Shown here one piece after another: positions 43,290-52,566 of a stretch of DNA of 64,000 nucleotides; position 1 is the first letter of the stretch, and every line of letters starts with the position of its first letter. A program made the translations under genes and the position numbers. Below the pieces are notes generated by a model. That model ran no database searches, was not told where the DNA came from, and worked only from the letters and a program-made list of their open reading frames with translations. The stretch is from Pseudomonas sp. A34-9 (GTDB lineage: Bacteria > Pseudomonadota > Gammaproteobacteria > Pseudomonadales > Pseudomonadaceae). The stretch lies in NCBI RefSeq assembly GCF_029543085.1, contig NZ_CP119967.1, positions 5,296,501-5,360,500 on the forward strand, in the 5' to 3' direction.

Positions 43290-43545
43290 GCCAACCTTCT
43301 CCCAAAGGGAGAGGGGACTGACCGAGGTGTTTGGGTGAGGTACGCCGACGTGAAATACCGAGCCGAACTCAGATTATGAAACAGATCAAAAGCCCCTCAC
43401 CCTAGCCCTCTCCCGGAGGGAGAGGGGACTGAACCGAGGTGTTTGGAAGAGCTACGCCGACGTGAAATACCGAGCCGAATTCAGATTCTGAAAAGCCCAC
43501 AAATCGGCTCCCTCTCCTTGGGGAGAGGGCTGGGGTGAGGGGTGA
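43290..43545. repeat. CCCTCACCC/GGGTGAGGG repeats, three units
   Basis: Units at 43297-43325, 43393-43427 and 43503-43545 share the CTCTCCC/GGGAGAGGG stem with the repeats at 36778 and 50313. The spacer GGTGTTTGG...TACGCCGACGTGAAATACC occurs twice, as a longer direct repeat around 43324-43368 and 43437-43483. Confidence 0.8.
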
Positions 43546-43589
43546 ATCCAACACCGAACAAAAGCCGACCGCATGCATGCTCTTCACCA

Positions 43590-43875
43590 CTCAACAGGAT
43601 GAGCGTTAGCTCGGCTGCAGCTCTTGATCTTGATCCACGGGCGACGTCGGAAGGCTGAGCGGAGGGATTGATCCGGGCGTGGGAGCGCAGCGACCGTTTG
43701 GCGAAGCCAAACACAGCGAGAGGAGGTGCAGCGAAGCAAACCGTAGGCGCTGCGCCCGGATCGATCCCGGAGCGAAGGAACCCCGAGCCCCAGCGAGCGG
43801 GCCGAACGTAGGAGCAAGCCTTTTTGGTTACTTTTTCGGCGTCTGGAAAAAGTGACCCGCCGTAAGGGCGGAACC
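43590..43875. repeat. Dispersed Pseudomonas intergenic repeat
   Basis: This 290-base stretch includes segments such as GAGCAAGCCTTTTTGGTTAC and AAAAGTGACCCGCCGTAAGG that I recognise as a repeat often seen, and mis-annotated as short genes, in P. fluorescens-group genomes. Overlapping open frames on both strands are artefacts. It ends about 140 bases upstream of the RND membrane fusion gene. Confidence 0.6.
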
Positions 43876-44015
43876 GTAATCAGCCACACCCGCACCAACG
43901 GATAAACACACAGAGAAAACTGACAGCGCTGACAGCCAGCCGTCACCCTCCTGACCCCCAAACAAGTTTATAAAGACCCTAACCCTGCCCAAACTCCGTC
44001 CGGCGCCGACTTCGC

Positions 44016-45173
44016 ATGCGAATCCAAAAGAACAAAGCCCTGCTAGCCCTAGTGATCGTCCTGGCCGCCGCAGGCACATGGTGGGCAATGAAACCCGCCC
44101 CGACCAAACTCGCCACCCCCACCGCCATCCCCGTGCGAGTCATCGCGGTCAGCGAAAAAGACGTCCCCCGCTACACCAGCGGCATCGGCTCCGTACTCTC
44201 CCTGCACAGCGTCGTAGTACGCCCCCAGATCGACGGCATCCTCACCAAAATCCTCGTCAAAGAAGGCCAACTCGTCAAAGCAGGTGACCTGCTGGCCACC
44301 ATCGACGACCGCTCCATCCGCGCCAGCCTCGACCAGGCTCGCGCGCAACTGGGCGAAAGCCAGGCGCAACTGCAAGTCGCCCTGGTCAACCTCAAACGCT
44401 ACAAACTGCTCACCGTCGACGATGGCATCTCGAAGCAGACCTACGACCAGCAACAAGCCCTGGTCAACCAACTCAAAGCCACCGCCCAAGGCAACCAGGC
44501 CTCCATCGATGCAGCGCAGGTACAACTTTCCTACACGCAGATCCGCTCCCCCGTCACCGGCCGCGTCGGTATTCGCACAGTCGACGAAGGCAACTTCCTG
44601 CGCATGACCGACACCGCAGGCCTGTTCACCGTCACCCAGATCGACCCGATCGCCGTCGAATTCTCCCTGCCTCAGCAAATGCTGCCGACCCTGCAAGGCC
44701 TGATCAGCGATCCGCAACGCGCACAGGTCAAGGCCTACATCGGCGCCGACACCGACGGCGAAACCGGCAACCTGCTCGGCGAAGGTCACCTGACCCTGAT
44801 CGATAACCAGATCAACGCCAACACCGGCACCATTCGCGCCAAAGCCGAATTCGACAACGCCAGCCAGAAGCTCTGGCCCGGCCTGCTGGTCACGGTAAAA
44901 ATTCAGACAGCCCTCGACAAAGATGCGCTGGTCGTCCCGCCCACCGTCGTACAACGCGGTCTCGACCAACACTTCGTTTACCGAGTGAAGGGCGACAAGG
45001 TCGAAGCCGTGCAAGTGCAGATGGTTTATCAAGGCAGTGGCCAGGACATCATCAAAGGCGTGCAGGCCGGTGACGTGCTGGTCACCGACGGCCAGTCGCG
45101 ACTCAAACCCGGCTCGACCGTGCAAGTCATGACCGAGCCGGCGCAGGTGGTGCAAGCGGAGCCGAAACCATGA
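44016..45173 (+). CDS. RND efflux membrane fusion protein
   Basis: A 385-residue periplasmic adaptor of the MexA/MdtA type. An N-terminal hydrophobic anchor (ALLALVIVLAAAGTWWAM) is followed by the lipoyl half-motif VVRPQIDGILTKILVKEGQL, an alpha-hairpin (about 105-165) and the paired lipoyl half YTQIRSPVTGRVGIRTVDEG. It bridges the inner-membrane pump with an outer-membrane channel. The stop overlaps the pump start by four bases, so the two are one operon. No TolC-like channel gene is included, so a channel must come from elsewhere. Substrate unknown. Confidence 0.92.
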   Translation: MRIQKNKALLALVIVLAAAGTWWAMKPAPTKLATPTAIPVRVIAVSEKDVPRYTSGIGSVLSLHSVVVRPQIDGILTKILVKEGQLVKAGDLLATIDDRSIRASLDQARAQLGESQAQLQVALVNLKRYKLLTVDDGISKQTYDQQQALVNQLKATAQGNQASIDAAQVQLSYTQIRSPVTGRVGIRTVDEGNFLRMTDTAGLFTVTQIDPIAVEFSLPQQMLPTLQGLISDPQRAQVKAYIGADTDGETGNLLGEGHLTLIDNQINANTGTIRAKAEFDNASQKLWPGLLVTVKIQTALDKDALVVPPTVVQRGLDQHFVYRVKGDKVEAVQVQMVYQGSGQDIIKGVQAGDVLVTDGQSRLKPGSTVQVMTEPAQVVQAEPKP

Positions 45174-48100
45174 AGGCACACAAAGGCGTCTCGACGTGGT
45201 GTATCGATCACCCGGTCGCCACCATTCTGTTGACCATCGCACTGGTATTGGTCGGCGCAATTGCCTTCCCGCGTTTGCCAATCGCCCCACTGCCGGAAGC
45301 GGAATTTCCGACGATTCAGGTGTCCGCGCAGTTGCCTGGCGCCAGCCCCGACACCATGGCCTCTTCCGTGGCCACACCGCTGGAGGTGCAATTCAGCGCC
45401 ATCCCCGGCATGACCCAGATGACCTCGAGCAGCGCGCTGGGCTCAAGCCTTTTGACCCTGCAATTCACCCTCGATAAAAGCATCGACACCGCTGCGCAAG
45501 AAGTACAAGCGGCGATCAACACCGCCGCCGGCAAGCTGCCCAAGGACATGCCAACGCTGCCGACGTGGAAGAAGGTCAACCCGGCCGACAGCCCGGTGCT
45601 GATCCTCAGCGTCAGCTCGACGCAAATGCCCGGCACCGAACTCAGCGACCTGGTGGAAACCCTGCTCTCACGTCAGATCAGTCAGATCGACGGCGTAGGC
45701 CAAATCAACATCACCGGTCAGCAACGTCCGGCGATCCGCGTGCAAGCCTCGGCGGACAAACTCGCGGCGATCGGTCTGACCCTTGCCGACATTCGTCTGG
45801 CGATCCAGCAAACCAGCCTCAACCTCGCCAAAGGTGCGCTGTACGGCGAATCGAGTATCTCGACACTGTCGACCAACGACCAGTTGTTCCACCCCGAGGA
45901 CTACAGCCAACTCATCGTTTCCTACAAGGATGGCGCCCCGGTTCACCTGCGCGATGTCGCCAAAGTCGTCAACGGTTCGGAAGATGCCTACGTGCAAGCC
46001 TGGGCCGGTGACCGACCGGGCGTGAACCTGGTGATCTCGCGCCAGCCCGGCGCCAACATCGTCGAGACCGTCGACCGCATTCAAGCCGCCCTGCCCGGCC
46101 TCGAAGCGATGCTGCCGGCGTCGGTGCAGGTGAAAACCCTGATCGACCGCACCCAGACCATTCGCGCCTCGCTGCACGAGGTCGAGATCACCCTGTTGAT
46201 CGCGATTCTGCTTGTGGTCGCGGTGATGGCGCTGTTCCTGCGTCAGTTGTCGGCGACCCTGATTGTTTCAGCGGTGCTCGGCGTATCGCTGATCGCGAGT
46301 TTCGCTTTGATGTACCTCCTTGGGTTCAGCCTGAACAACCTGACGCTGGTGGCGATCGTCGTCGCGGTCGGCTTCGTCGTCGACGATGCGATCGTGGTGG
46401 TGGAAAACATCCACCGGCATCTGGAGGCCGGCGACGACATGCGCGAAGCGGCGATCAAGGGCGCCGGCGAGATTGGCTTCACCGTGGTCTCGATCAGTTT
46501 CTCGCTGGTGGCGGCGTTTATTCCGTTGCTGTTCATGGGCGGTGTGGTCGGGCGACTGTTCAAGGAATTCGCCCTGACCGCGACTTCGACCATCATGATT
46601 TCCGTGGTGGTGTCGCTGACGTTGGCGCCGACGCTGGCCGCGCTGTTCATGCGCAAACCGGTGCATCACGCCAGCGATAAACCCGGCTTCAGCGAACGCC
46701 TGCTCGGCTGGTACGAGAGAGGTCTGCGCCGCGCCCTCGCCCATCAGAAACTGATGATTGGTGTGTTCGGTTTATCGCTGGCAATGGCCATCGGTGGTTA
46801 CATCTTTATCCCGAAAGGTTTCTTCCCGGTGCAGGACACCGGTTTCGTCCTCGGCACCACCGAAGCTGCGGCGGATATTTCCTACGGCGACATGGTGAAA
46901 AAACACTTGGCCATGGCCGAAATTGTCGCCGCCGACCCGGCCGTGCAGGCGTTTTCCCACTCGGTGGGTGTCTCCGGCAGCAACCAGACCATCGCCAACG
47001 GCCGCTTCTGGATTGCCCTGAAAAAACGCGGCGACCGTGATGTTTCCGCGAGCCAGTTCATCGACCGCATCCGCCCGCAACTGATGAAAGTCCCCGGCAT
47101 CGTTCTCTATCTGCGCGCCGGTCAGGACATCAACTTAAGCTCCGGCCCGAGCCGTGCGCAGTACCAATACGTACTGAAGAGCAACGACGGCGCGACCCTC
47201 GCCACCTGGACGCAACGCCTGACCGAAAAACTGCGCAGCAACCCGGCGTTCCGTGACATTTCCAACGACCTGCAACTGGGCGGCAGCATCACCCACATCA
47301 GCATCGACCGCAGCGCCGCCGCGCGTTTCGGCCTGACCGCGAGCGATGTCGACGAGGCGTTGTACGACGCCTTCGGCCAGCGGCAGATCAACGAATTCCA
47401 GACCCAGGTCAACCAGTACAACGTGATTCTGGAACTGGACACCAAACAACGCGGCAAGGCCGAGAGCCTCAACTACTTCTACCTGCGTTCGCCGTTGAGT
47501 GGCGAGATGGTGCCGCTGTCGGCGCTGGCCAAGTTCGATGCACCGACCATTGGCCCTCTGTCGATTGCCCATGACGGCATGTTCCCGGCCGCTAACCTGT
47601 CGTTCAACCTGGCGCCCGGCGTGGCGTTGGGTGATGCGGTGATTCTGCTCAATCAGGCCAAGGCCGAGATCGGCATGCCGACGGCGATCAGCGGCAATTT
47701 CCAGGGCGCGGCGCAGGCGTTCCAGAGTTCGCTGGCCAGTCAGCCGTGGCTGATTCTGGCGGCACTGGTGGCGGTGTACATCATTCTTGGCGTGCTTTAT
47801 GAAAGCTTCGTGCACCCGCTGACAATCATCTCGACGCTGCCGGCGGCGGGCCTTGGCGCAGTGATCATGCTGTGGATCTGCGGCCAGGACTTTTCGATCA
47901 TGGCGTTGATCGGGCTGGTGTTGCTGATCGGTATCGTCAAGAAAAACGGCATTCTGATGATCGACTTTGCCCTGGAAGCCCAGCGACACCGAGGCCTGTC
48001 GCCGCAGGATGCGATTTTCGAAGCATGCATCACGCGGTTCCGGCCGATCATCATGACCACCCTTGCCGCCCTGCTCGGCGCCCTGCCGCTGATGCTCGGT

Positions 48101-48271
48101 TACGGCACCGGCGCCGAGCTGCGCCAGCCGCTGGGCATCGCGGTGGTCGGCGGTTTGCTGGTCAGCCAGATGCTGACGCTGTTCACCACGCCGGTCATAT
48201 ACTTATGGCTTGAGCGGCTGTTCCATCGGCCCAAGCCAGAACCTTTGCCGGCACTGGCAACCACAGACTGA
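45170..48271 (+). CDS. RND efflux permease
   Basis: A 1033-residue inner-membrane pump of the AcrB/MdtB superfamily, length about 1030 as expected. N-terminal ATILLTIALVLVGAIAFPRL, PAN-type porter domains, the TM4 Asp pair in VGFVVDDAIVVVENIHRHL, and C-terminal LIGIVKKNGILMIDFALEAQ are in place. The TM4 proton-relay aspartates are thus present. It is most like the hydrophobe/amphiphile group (MdtB-like), not the heavy-metal group, despite the neighbouring metal-type sensor kinase. Substrate unknown. Confidence 0.95.
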   Translation: MKAHKGVSTWCIDHPVATILLTIALVLVGAIAFPRLPIAPLPEAEFPTIQVSAQLPGASPDTMASSVATPLEVQFSAIPGMTQMTSSSALGSSLLTLQFTLDKSIDTAAQEVQAAINTAAGKLPKDMPTLPTWKKVNPADSPVLILSVSSTQMPGTELSDLVETLLSRQISQIDGVGQINITGQQRPAIRVQASADKLAAIGLTLADIRLAIQQTSLNLAKGALYGESSISTLSTNDQLFHPEDYSQLIVSYKDGAPVHLRDVAKVVNGSEDAYVQAWAGDRPGVNLVISRQPGANIVETVDRIQAALPGLEAMLPASVQVKTLIDRTQTIRASLHEVEITLLIAILLVVAVMALFLRQLSATLIVSAVLGVSLIASFALMYLLGFSLNNLTLVAIVVAVGFVVDDAIVVVENIHRHLEAGDDMREAAIKGAGEIGFTVVSISFSLVAAFIPLLFMGGVVGRLFKEFALTATSTIMISVVVSLTLAPTLAALFMRKPVHHASDKPGFSERLLGWYERGLRRALAHQKLMIGVFGLSLAMAIGGYIFIPKGFFPVQDTGFVLGTTEAAADISYGDMVKKHLAMAEIVAADPAVQAFSHSVGVSGSNQTIANGRFWIALKKRGDRDVSASQFIDRIRPQLMKVPGIVLYLRAGQDINLSSGPSRAQYQYVLKSNDGATLATWTQRLTEKLRSNPAFRDISNDLQLGGSITHISIDRSAAARFGLTASDVDEALYDAFGQRQINEFQTQVNQYNVILELDTKQRGKAESLNYFYLRSPLSGEMVPLSALAKFDAPTIGPLSIAHDGMFPAANLSFNLAPGVALGDAVILLNQAKAEIGMPTAISGNFQGAAQAFQSSLASQPWLILAALVAVYIILGVLYESFVHPLTIISTLPAAGLGAVIMLWICGQDFSIMALIGLVLLIGIVKKNGILMIDFALEAQRHRGLSPQDAIFEACITRFRPIIMTTLAALLGALPLMLGYGTGAELRQPLGIAVVGGLLVSQMLTLFTTPVIYLWLERLFHRPKPEPLPALATTD

Positions 48272-48279
48272 GGCGGGTC

Positions 48280-48957
48280 ATGCGCGTTCTGATTATCGAA
48301 GACGAGGAAAAAACCGCGGACTATCTGCACCGCGGTCTGACGGAACAGGGTTACACCGTGGATCTGGCCCGCGACGGCGTCGAGGGCCTGCATCTGGCGC
48401 TGGAAAGCGACTACGCGGTGATCGTCCTCGACGTCATGTTGCCGGGCCTCGATGGCTTCGGCGTGTTGCGCGCGTTGCGTGCGCGCAAGCAGACCCCGGT
48501 GATCATGCTCACCGCCCGCGAGCGCGTCGAAGACCGGATCAAGGGCCTGCGCGACGGCGCCGACGATTACCTCGGCAAACCGTTCTCCTTCCTCGAACTG
48601 GTCGCGCGTCTGCAAGCGCTGACCCGGCGCAGCGGCGGCCATGAACCGGTGCAGGTGAGCATCGCCGACCTGTGGATAGATCTGATCAGCCGCAAGGCCA
48701 CCCGCGCCGGCACGCGCCTGGATCTGACCGCCAAGGAGTTCTCGCTGTTGAGCGTGTTGGCCCGCCGGCAAGGTGAAATCCTCTCGAAAACCGCGATTGC
48801 CGAGATGGTCTGGGACATCAATTTCGACAGTGACGCCAATGTCGTCGAAGTCGCGATCAAACGCCTGCGCGCCAAACTCGACGGGCCGTTCGACGAGAAA
48901 CTGCTGCACACCATTCGCGGCATGGGTTATGTGCTGGAGAGCCGTGGTGTCCAGTAA
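48280..48957 (+). CDS. OmpR-family response regulator
   Basis: A 225-residue response regulator. Receiver domain (1-115) with DEEKT and phospho-acceptor Asp51 in VIVLDVMLPGLDGFGVL; C-terminal winged helix (LTAKEFSLLSVLARRQGEIL, then VAIKRLRAKLDGPF). Of the CopR/CusR/CzcR type by sequence and pairing with the following sensor. Begins 8 bases after the pump stop; so the pump and its regulator are probably one transcript. Likely activates the pump operon. Confidence 0.93.
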   Translation: MRVLIIEDEEKTADYLHRGLTEQGYTVDLARDGVEGLHLALESDYAVIVLDVMLPGLDGFGVLRALRARKQTPVIMLTARERVEDRIKGLRDGADDYLGKPFSFLELVARLQALTRRSGGHEPVQVSIADLWIDLISRKATRAGTRLDLTAKEFSLLSVLARRQGEILSKTAIAEMVWDINFDSDANVVEVAIKRLRAKLDGPFDEKLLHTIRGMGYVLESRGVQ

Positions 48958-50311
48958 CTCGATTGCCCTGCGCCTGAGCGGCATGTTCACGCTGGTGGCG
49001 CTGCTGGTGTTTCTGTTGATCGGCGGTGCGTTGTATCAGCAGGTGGACAAGGGCTTGGGCTTGTTGCCGGAAGCCGAACTGGATGCGCGTTACAGCGTGC
49101 TCGAATCAGCGCTCAATCGCTTCGGTACACCGGAGCATTGGGTGAAGATCAACGCCAAGTTGAAGCTGCTCGGCGAAGAGGACAAACGCATTCGGTTCTG
49201 GGTGGTGAGTGGTGATCCGGGTTACGAATACGGTCAGCCGGATGCTGCAATTCGTGCCTTCGCCAAAGGCCCGCTGGGCATGCATGACATGCAATTGGCC
49301 GATCATCCTTATCCGCTGAAAGTGCTGCTGACCGAGCTGCCAGCCAAGGACCAGCGCCCGCCGCTGCGCTTCATGATCGGCATCGATACCGAGACGTTCC
49401 ATGAGACTCAACACAACCTGTTGATCGCGTTGATCGGGCTGGCGATTGTCGGTGTGTTGATGGCTTCGGCACTGGGTTACTGGGTGGCGCGGATCGGTCT
49501 CAAACCGCTGATCAAGCTGTCCCACGAAGCGCAACGACTGGCACCACCGCTGCGGGCCGGACGCTTGCGTTTGTCACCACTGCCGCCGGAACTTGAGCAG
49601 TTTGTCGACTCGTTCAACTCGACGCTGGAGCGGGTTGAACAGGCCTACTCGCGGCTGGAATCGTTCAACGCCGACGTCGCTCATGAGTTGCGCTCGCCGC
49701 TGACCAATCTGATTGGCCAGACCCAGGTGGCGCTGACCCGCGGACGCTCTGCCGAACATTATTTCGAAGTGCTGCAATCCAATCTGGAAGAGCTGGAACG
49801 GCTGCGCTCGATCATCAACGATATGCTGTTTCTGGCCAGTGCCGACCAAGGCAACAAGGCGACCAAACTCACTTCCACGTCGCTGGCCGATGAGGTGGCG
49901 ACGACCCTGGAGTATCTGGATTTCATTCTTGAAGACGCACAGGTTCAGGTGCAGGTCAGCGGTGATGCGCAGGTGCAGATCGAGGTCGCGCATTTGCGTC
50001 GGGCGTTGATCAACTTGCTGAGCAACGCGGTGCAGCACACCGGGCCGGGTCAGGTGATCGAGGTGCGCATCGAGGTTGAAGCGCATCAGGTGAGTATCGG
50101 TGTGGCCAACCCCGGCTCGCCGATTGCCAGCGAGCATTTGCCACGCTTGTTCGAGCGTTTTTATCGGGTGGATGCGTCGCGTAGCAACAGCGGTAATAAC
50201 CATGGCTTGGGGCTGGCGATCGTCAAGGCGATTGCGCTGATGCATGGCGGGGATGTGTTTGTGCGCAGTGATCGCGGGATGAATACCTTCGGGATTTATT
50301 TGCCGGTCTGA
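48947..50311 (+). CDS. Sensor histidine kinase, CusS/heavy-metal type
   Basis: A 454-residue kinase. Two membrane segments (LSGMFTLVALLVFLLIGGAL and ALIGLAIVGVLMASALGYWV) flank a periplasmic domain of about 150 residues, followed by HAMP, dimerisation domain with His in FNADVAHELRSPLTNL, N-box LINLLSNAVQHTGPGQ, and G-box HGLGLAIVKAIALMHGG. GTG 48947 (or GTG 48944) is the likely start, overlapping the regulator gene by 11 bases; the frame runs further back by chance. The family includes heavy-metal sensors, but the true signal is unknown. Confidence 0.9.
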   Translation: MSSNSIALRLSGMFTLVALLVFLLIGGALYQQVDKGLGLLPEAELDARYSVLESALNRFGTPEHWVKINAKLKLLGEEDKRIRFWVVSGDPGYEYGQPDAAIRAFAKGPLGMHDMQLADHPYPLKVLLTELPAKDQRPPLRFMIGIDTETFHETQHNLLIALIGLAIVGVLMASALGYWVARIGLKPLIKLSHEAQRLAPPLRAGRLRLSPLPPELEQFVDSFNSTLERVEQAYSRLESFNADVAHELRSPLTNLIGQTQVALTRGRSAEHYFEVLQSNLEELERLRSIINDMLFLASADQGNKATKLTSTSLADEVATTLEYLDFILEDAQVQVQVSGDAQVQIEVAHLRRALINLLSNAVQHTGPGQVIEVRIEVEAHQVSIGVANPGSPIASEHLPRLFERFYRVDASRSNSGNNHGLGLAIVKAIALMHGGDVFVRSDRGMNTFGIYLPV

Positions 50312-50312
50312 A

Positions 50313-50512
50313 AAGCCCCTCACCCTAACCCTCCCGAAACGTCGGACCGCCCATAGGGAGAGGGGACTGACCGCGTTGTTCTTTCGAGTTACACCGACCT
50401 GAAAAATCCAGCCGAACTCAGGCCTTGAAAAGTATGGATATCTGCTCCCTTTCCCCCTCGCCCCCTTGGGGGCGGTCCGACGTTTCGGGAGGGCTGGGGT
50501 GAGGGGGTGACT
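50313..50512. repeat. CCCTCACCC/GGGAGGGCTGGGGTGAGGG repeat
   Basis: CCCCTCACCCTAACCCTCCC at 50317 and CGGGAGGGCTGGGGTGAGGG near 50488-50507 are a large inverted repeat, with a second CCCGAAACGTCGGACCGCCC and GGGCGGTCCGACGTTTCGGG pair inside it. Same family as 36778 and 43290, with an added inner arm. Confidence 0.8.
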
Positions 50513-50622
50513 TTTGCTTCTGCTGTAACAGTCATTTATGAAAATCACGCTGTTTCCCGACGCCCGGCAACCTTATCTTTGCCCGCACCAAACAGCACTC
50601 GCCAAGCGAGAAGGTTTTCAAG

Positions 50623-50844
50623 ATGTCCAACAGTATGGGTATTGCCAGCGCATTCGTTTTGTCCTCATTGATCCTGTCGCCGATGGCGATGGCTGAAGAA
50701 TCGCAGTCGTTCGTAGCGCACAACGCCGCTCGCGCGCAGGCCTACGATCAATATCAGGCCGACGTGATGGCCAAGGCGCAAGACGCCACGCAAGCCCCGC
50801 AGGCGGCGACTTCCCAGGCTCAAGCGTCCGAGAAAGACAGCTGA
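50623..50844 (+). CDS. Small secreted hypothetical protein
   Basis: A 73-residue protein with a signal peptide (SAFVLSSLILSPMAMA, cleavage before EESQ), and a mature part of about 48 residues rich in Ala, Gln and Asp. No cysteines. AAGGTTTTCAAG precedes the ATG. Followed by a strong terminator, so a single-gene unit. No family recognised. Confidence 0.65.
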   Translation: MSNSMGIASAFVLSSLILSPMAMAEESQSFVAHNAARAQAYDQYQADVMAKAQDATQAPQAATSQAQASEKDS

Positions 50845-50914
50845 GTCGCGCACCGCGCCAACGTTTCCCTCGACGCGGTTGTTTGGCTCTTCCCGTTCAA
50901 CCGTCGTCATTCCA

Positions 50915-50942
50915 GGCCGCTGCCTTTCAGCGGCCTTTTTTC
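50915..50942 (+). terminator. Terminator after small secreted gene
   Basis: Stem GGCCGCTG / CAGCGGCC, loop CCTTT, then TTTTTT. Confidence 0.9.
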
Positions 50943-51041
50943 GTTGTGGTCTGAAAGCCGTTTGGTTCGTCTGTAACAACAAGAAACATCAAGCCCCTCA
51001 GGACATTGAGGGGCCAGTTGACCCAAGGAGCTCCATCGCAC

Positions 51042-52358
51042 GTGCGTTACCCAGTTCGCTTCACCCCGCTATTCATTGCAATTGCCGCAACGATTGCCCC
51101 TGCCGCTCACGCTGACGAGCCTGCCAAGGAAGGCTTTGTCGAAGGGTCGAGCCTCAACCTCAACGCCCGCAACTACTACATGAATCGCAACCGCTTGCAG
51201 AAAGCGGACGACAACATCGAGTGGGGCCAGGGCTTTCTCGGGGTTTTCCAGTCGGGATACACCGAAGGTACGGTCGGTTTCGGCATCGATGCCCACGCCA
51301 TGCTCGGGCTGAAGCTGGATGGCGGTGGCGGCACCGATGGTTCGAGCATCCTGCCGGTCAGAGAGAATGGCGGCAAAGCGCCGGGGGCTTTTTCCACCGC
51401 AGGTGGCACGCTGAAAATGCGCGCCTTCGATACCGAGTTGAAGGCCGGTGACTTGTTCCTCACCAATCCGGTCATCGCTGGCGGTGATACGCGCATGCTG
51501 CCGCAGACCTTTCGTGGTGTGAGCCTGACCAACCACAGCTTCGACGGCTGGTTGATCGAAGGTGGTCAGGCGAGTTTCACCAAGCCGTACAACCAAAGCG
51601 GTCATACGCGTATTGGCACCTCGTATGGAACACTGGCGGATGGCGACGAGAGCCAGCACCTGAACTGGGCCGGCGTGGCGTGGAGCGGTGTCGAAGGCCT
51701 GACCAGCAGTCTTTATGCGTCCGAGCTGAAGGACATCTGGAACCAGTACTACTACGACCTCGACTACACTTGGCAGTTGAACGATCTGGTCAGCCTCAAC
51801 CCGGGCCTGCATTTCTATCACACGCAAGACACCGGTGATGCGCTGCTGGGCACCATCGACAACAACACCTACAGCCTGCATTTCACCGTCGGCGTGGGTA
51901 GCCACAGCGTTACCGCCGCGTACCAGCGGGTCAACGGCAACACGCCGTTCGATTACATCAGCCAGGGCGACAGCGTTTATCTCGACAACTCGCAGCAGTA
52001 CTCCGATTTCAACGGCCCGAACGAGCGCTCGTGGAAGCTTAAATACGCCTATGACTTCGCCGGTGTCGGCGTGCCGGGCCTGACCTCGTCTGTGTCCTAC
52101 TCGCGCGGCACTGTCGACCTGACCAAGGTTGACCCCGACAGCAAAGGCTATTCCAACTGGTACAGTGCCGACGGCCGCAACGCCAAACACTGGGAACGCG
52201 ATCTCGACTTGAAGTACGTCGTGCAGAGCGGCCAGGCCAAGGATCTGGCCGTGCACCTGCAATGGGCAACCAACCGTGGCGGCAACGGCTACGGCGTGAT
52301 TGATTCGGACACAGATGAATACCGCGTAATCATCGACTACCCGATCAACGTCTTCTAA
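51042..52358 (+). CDS. OprD-family outer membrane porin
   Basis: A 438-residue OprD-family porin. Signal peptide ([17 protein letters not shown], cleavage before DEPAK), then the family start [19 protein letters not shown] and the C-terminal strand [15 protein letters not shown] ending in a hydrophobic Phe as for beta-barrel insertion. An 18-strand barrel for uptake of amino acids, sugars or aromatic acids. GTG 51042 has AAGGAG 12 bases upstream, a long spacing, but no other codon fits. Substrate unknown. Confidence 0.92.
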   Translation: MRYPVRFTPLFIAIAATIAPAAHADEPAKEGFVEGSSLNLNARNYYMNRNRLQKADDNIEWGQGFLGVFQSGYTEGTVGFGIDAHAMLGLKLDGGGGTDGSSILPVRENGGKAPGAFSTAGGTLKMRAFDTELKAGDLFLTNPVIAGGDTRMLPQTFRGVSLTNHSFDGWLIEGGQASFTKPYNQSGHTRIGTSYGTLADGDESQHLNWAGVAWSGVEGLTSSLYASELKDIWNQYYYDLDYTWQLNDLVSLNPGLHFYHTQDTGDALLGTIDNNTYSLHFTVGVGSHSVTAAYQRVNGNTPFDYISQGDSVYLDNSQQYSDFNGPNERSWKLKYAYDFAGVGVPGLTSSVSYSRGTVDLTKVDPDSKGYSNWYSADGRNAKHWERDLDLKYVVQSGQAKDLAVHLQWATNRGGNGYGVIDSDTDEYRVIIDYPINVF

Positions 52359-52397
52359 GATCGGCGCCATAACACCGTCTTGAATTCAGTGATGCAC

Positions 52398-52492
52398 CCT
52401 GTAGGAGCGAGCCTGCTCGCGAAAGCGGTCTACCATTCGACATCCAGGTTGAATGACACAGCGCTTTCGCGAGCAGGCTCGCTCCCACATTG
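52398..52492. repeat. REP pair of the GCGAGCAGGCTCGC type
   Basis: GTAGGAGCGAGCCTGCTCGC and the inverted GCGAGCAGGCTCGCTCCCAC, spaced by about 50 bases, between the porin and the diguanylate cyclase. Confidence 0.85.
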
Positions 52493-52566
52493 CGATGGTT
52501 TCTGGCTTTGGCAGCAGTGTTTGTGCAACTACGCTTATAAGACGCCCCCCAACCGACAGCCCAATC

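Noticed and set aside
43481..44088. Minus-strand open frames of 77-125 residues
   Set aside because: They lie in the dispersed repeat, overlap each other in different frames, and are arginine/serine-rich artefacts of high-GC DNA.
44049..45377. 442-residue minus-strand frame
   Set aside because: It is the complement shadow of the membrane fusion protein gene, whose motifs are clear on the plus strand.
48773..48946. N-terminal extension of the sensor kinase
   Set aside because: The frame is open upstream by chance through the response regulator gene; the family start is the GTG at 48947 (or 48944).
52453..52566. N-terminal extension of the diguanylate cyclase
   Set aside because: The extra residues come from a REP repeat; the ATG at 52567 gives a normal start before the first membrane helix.
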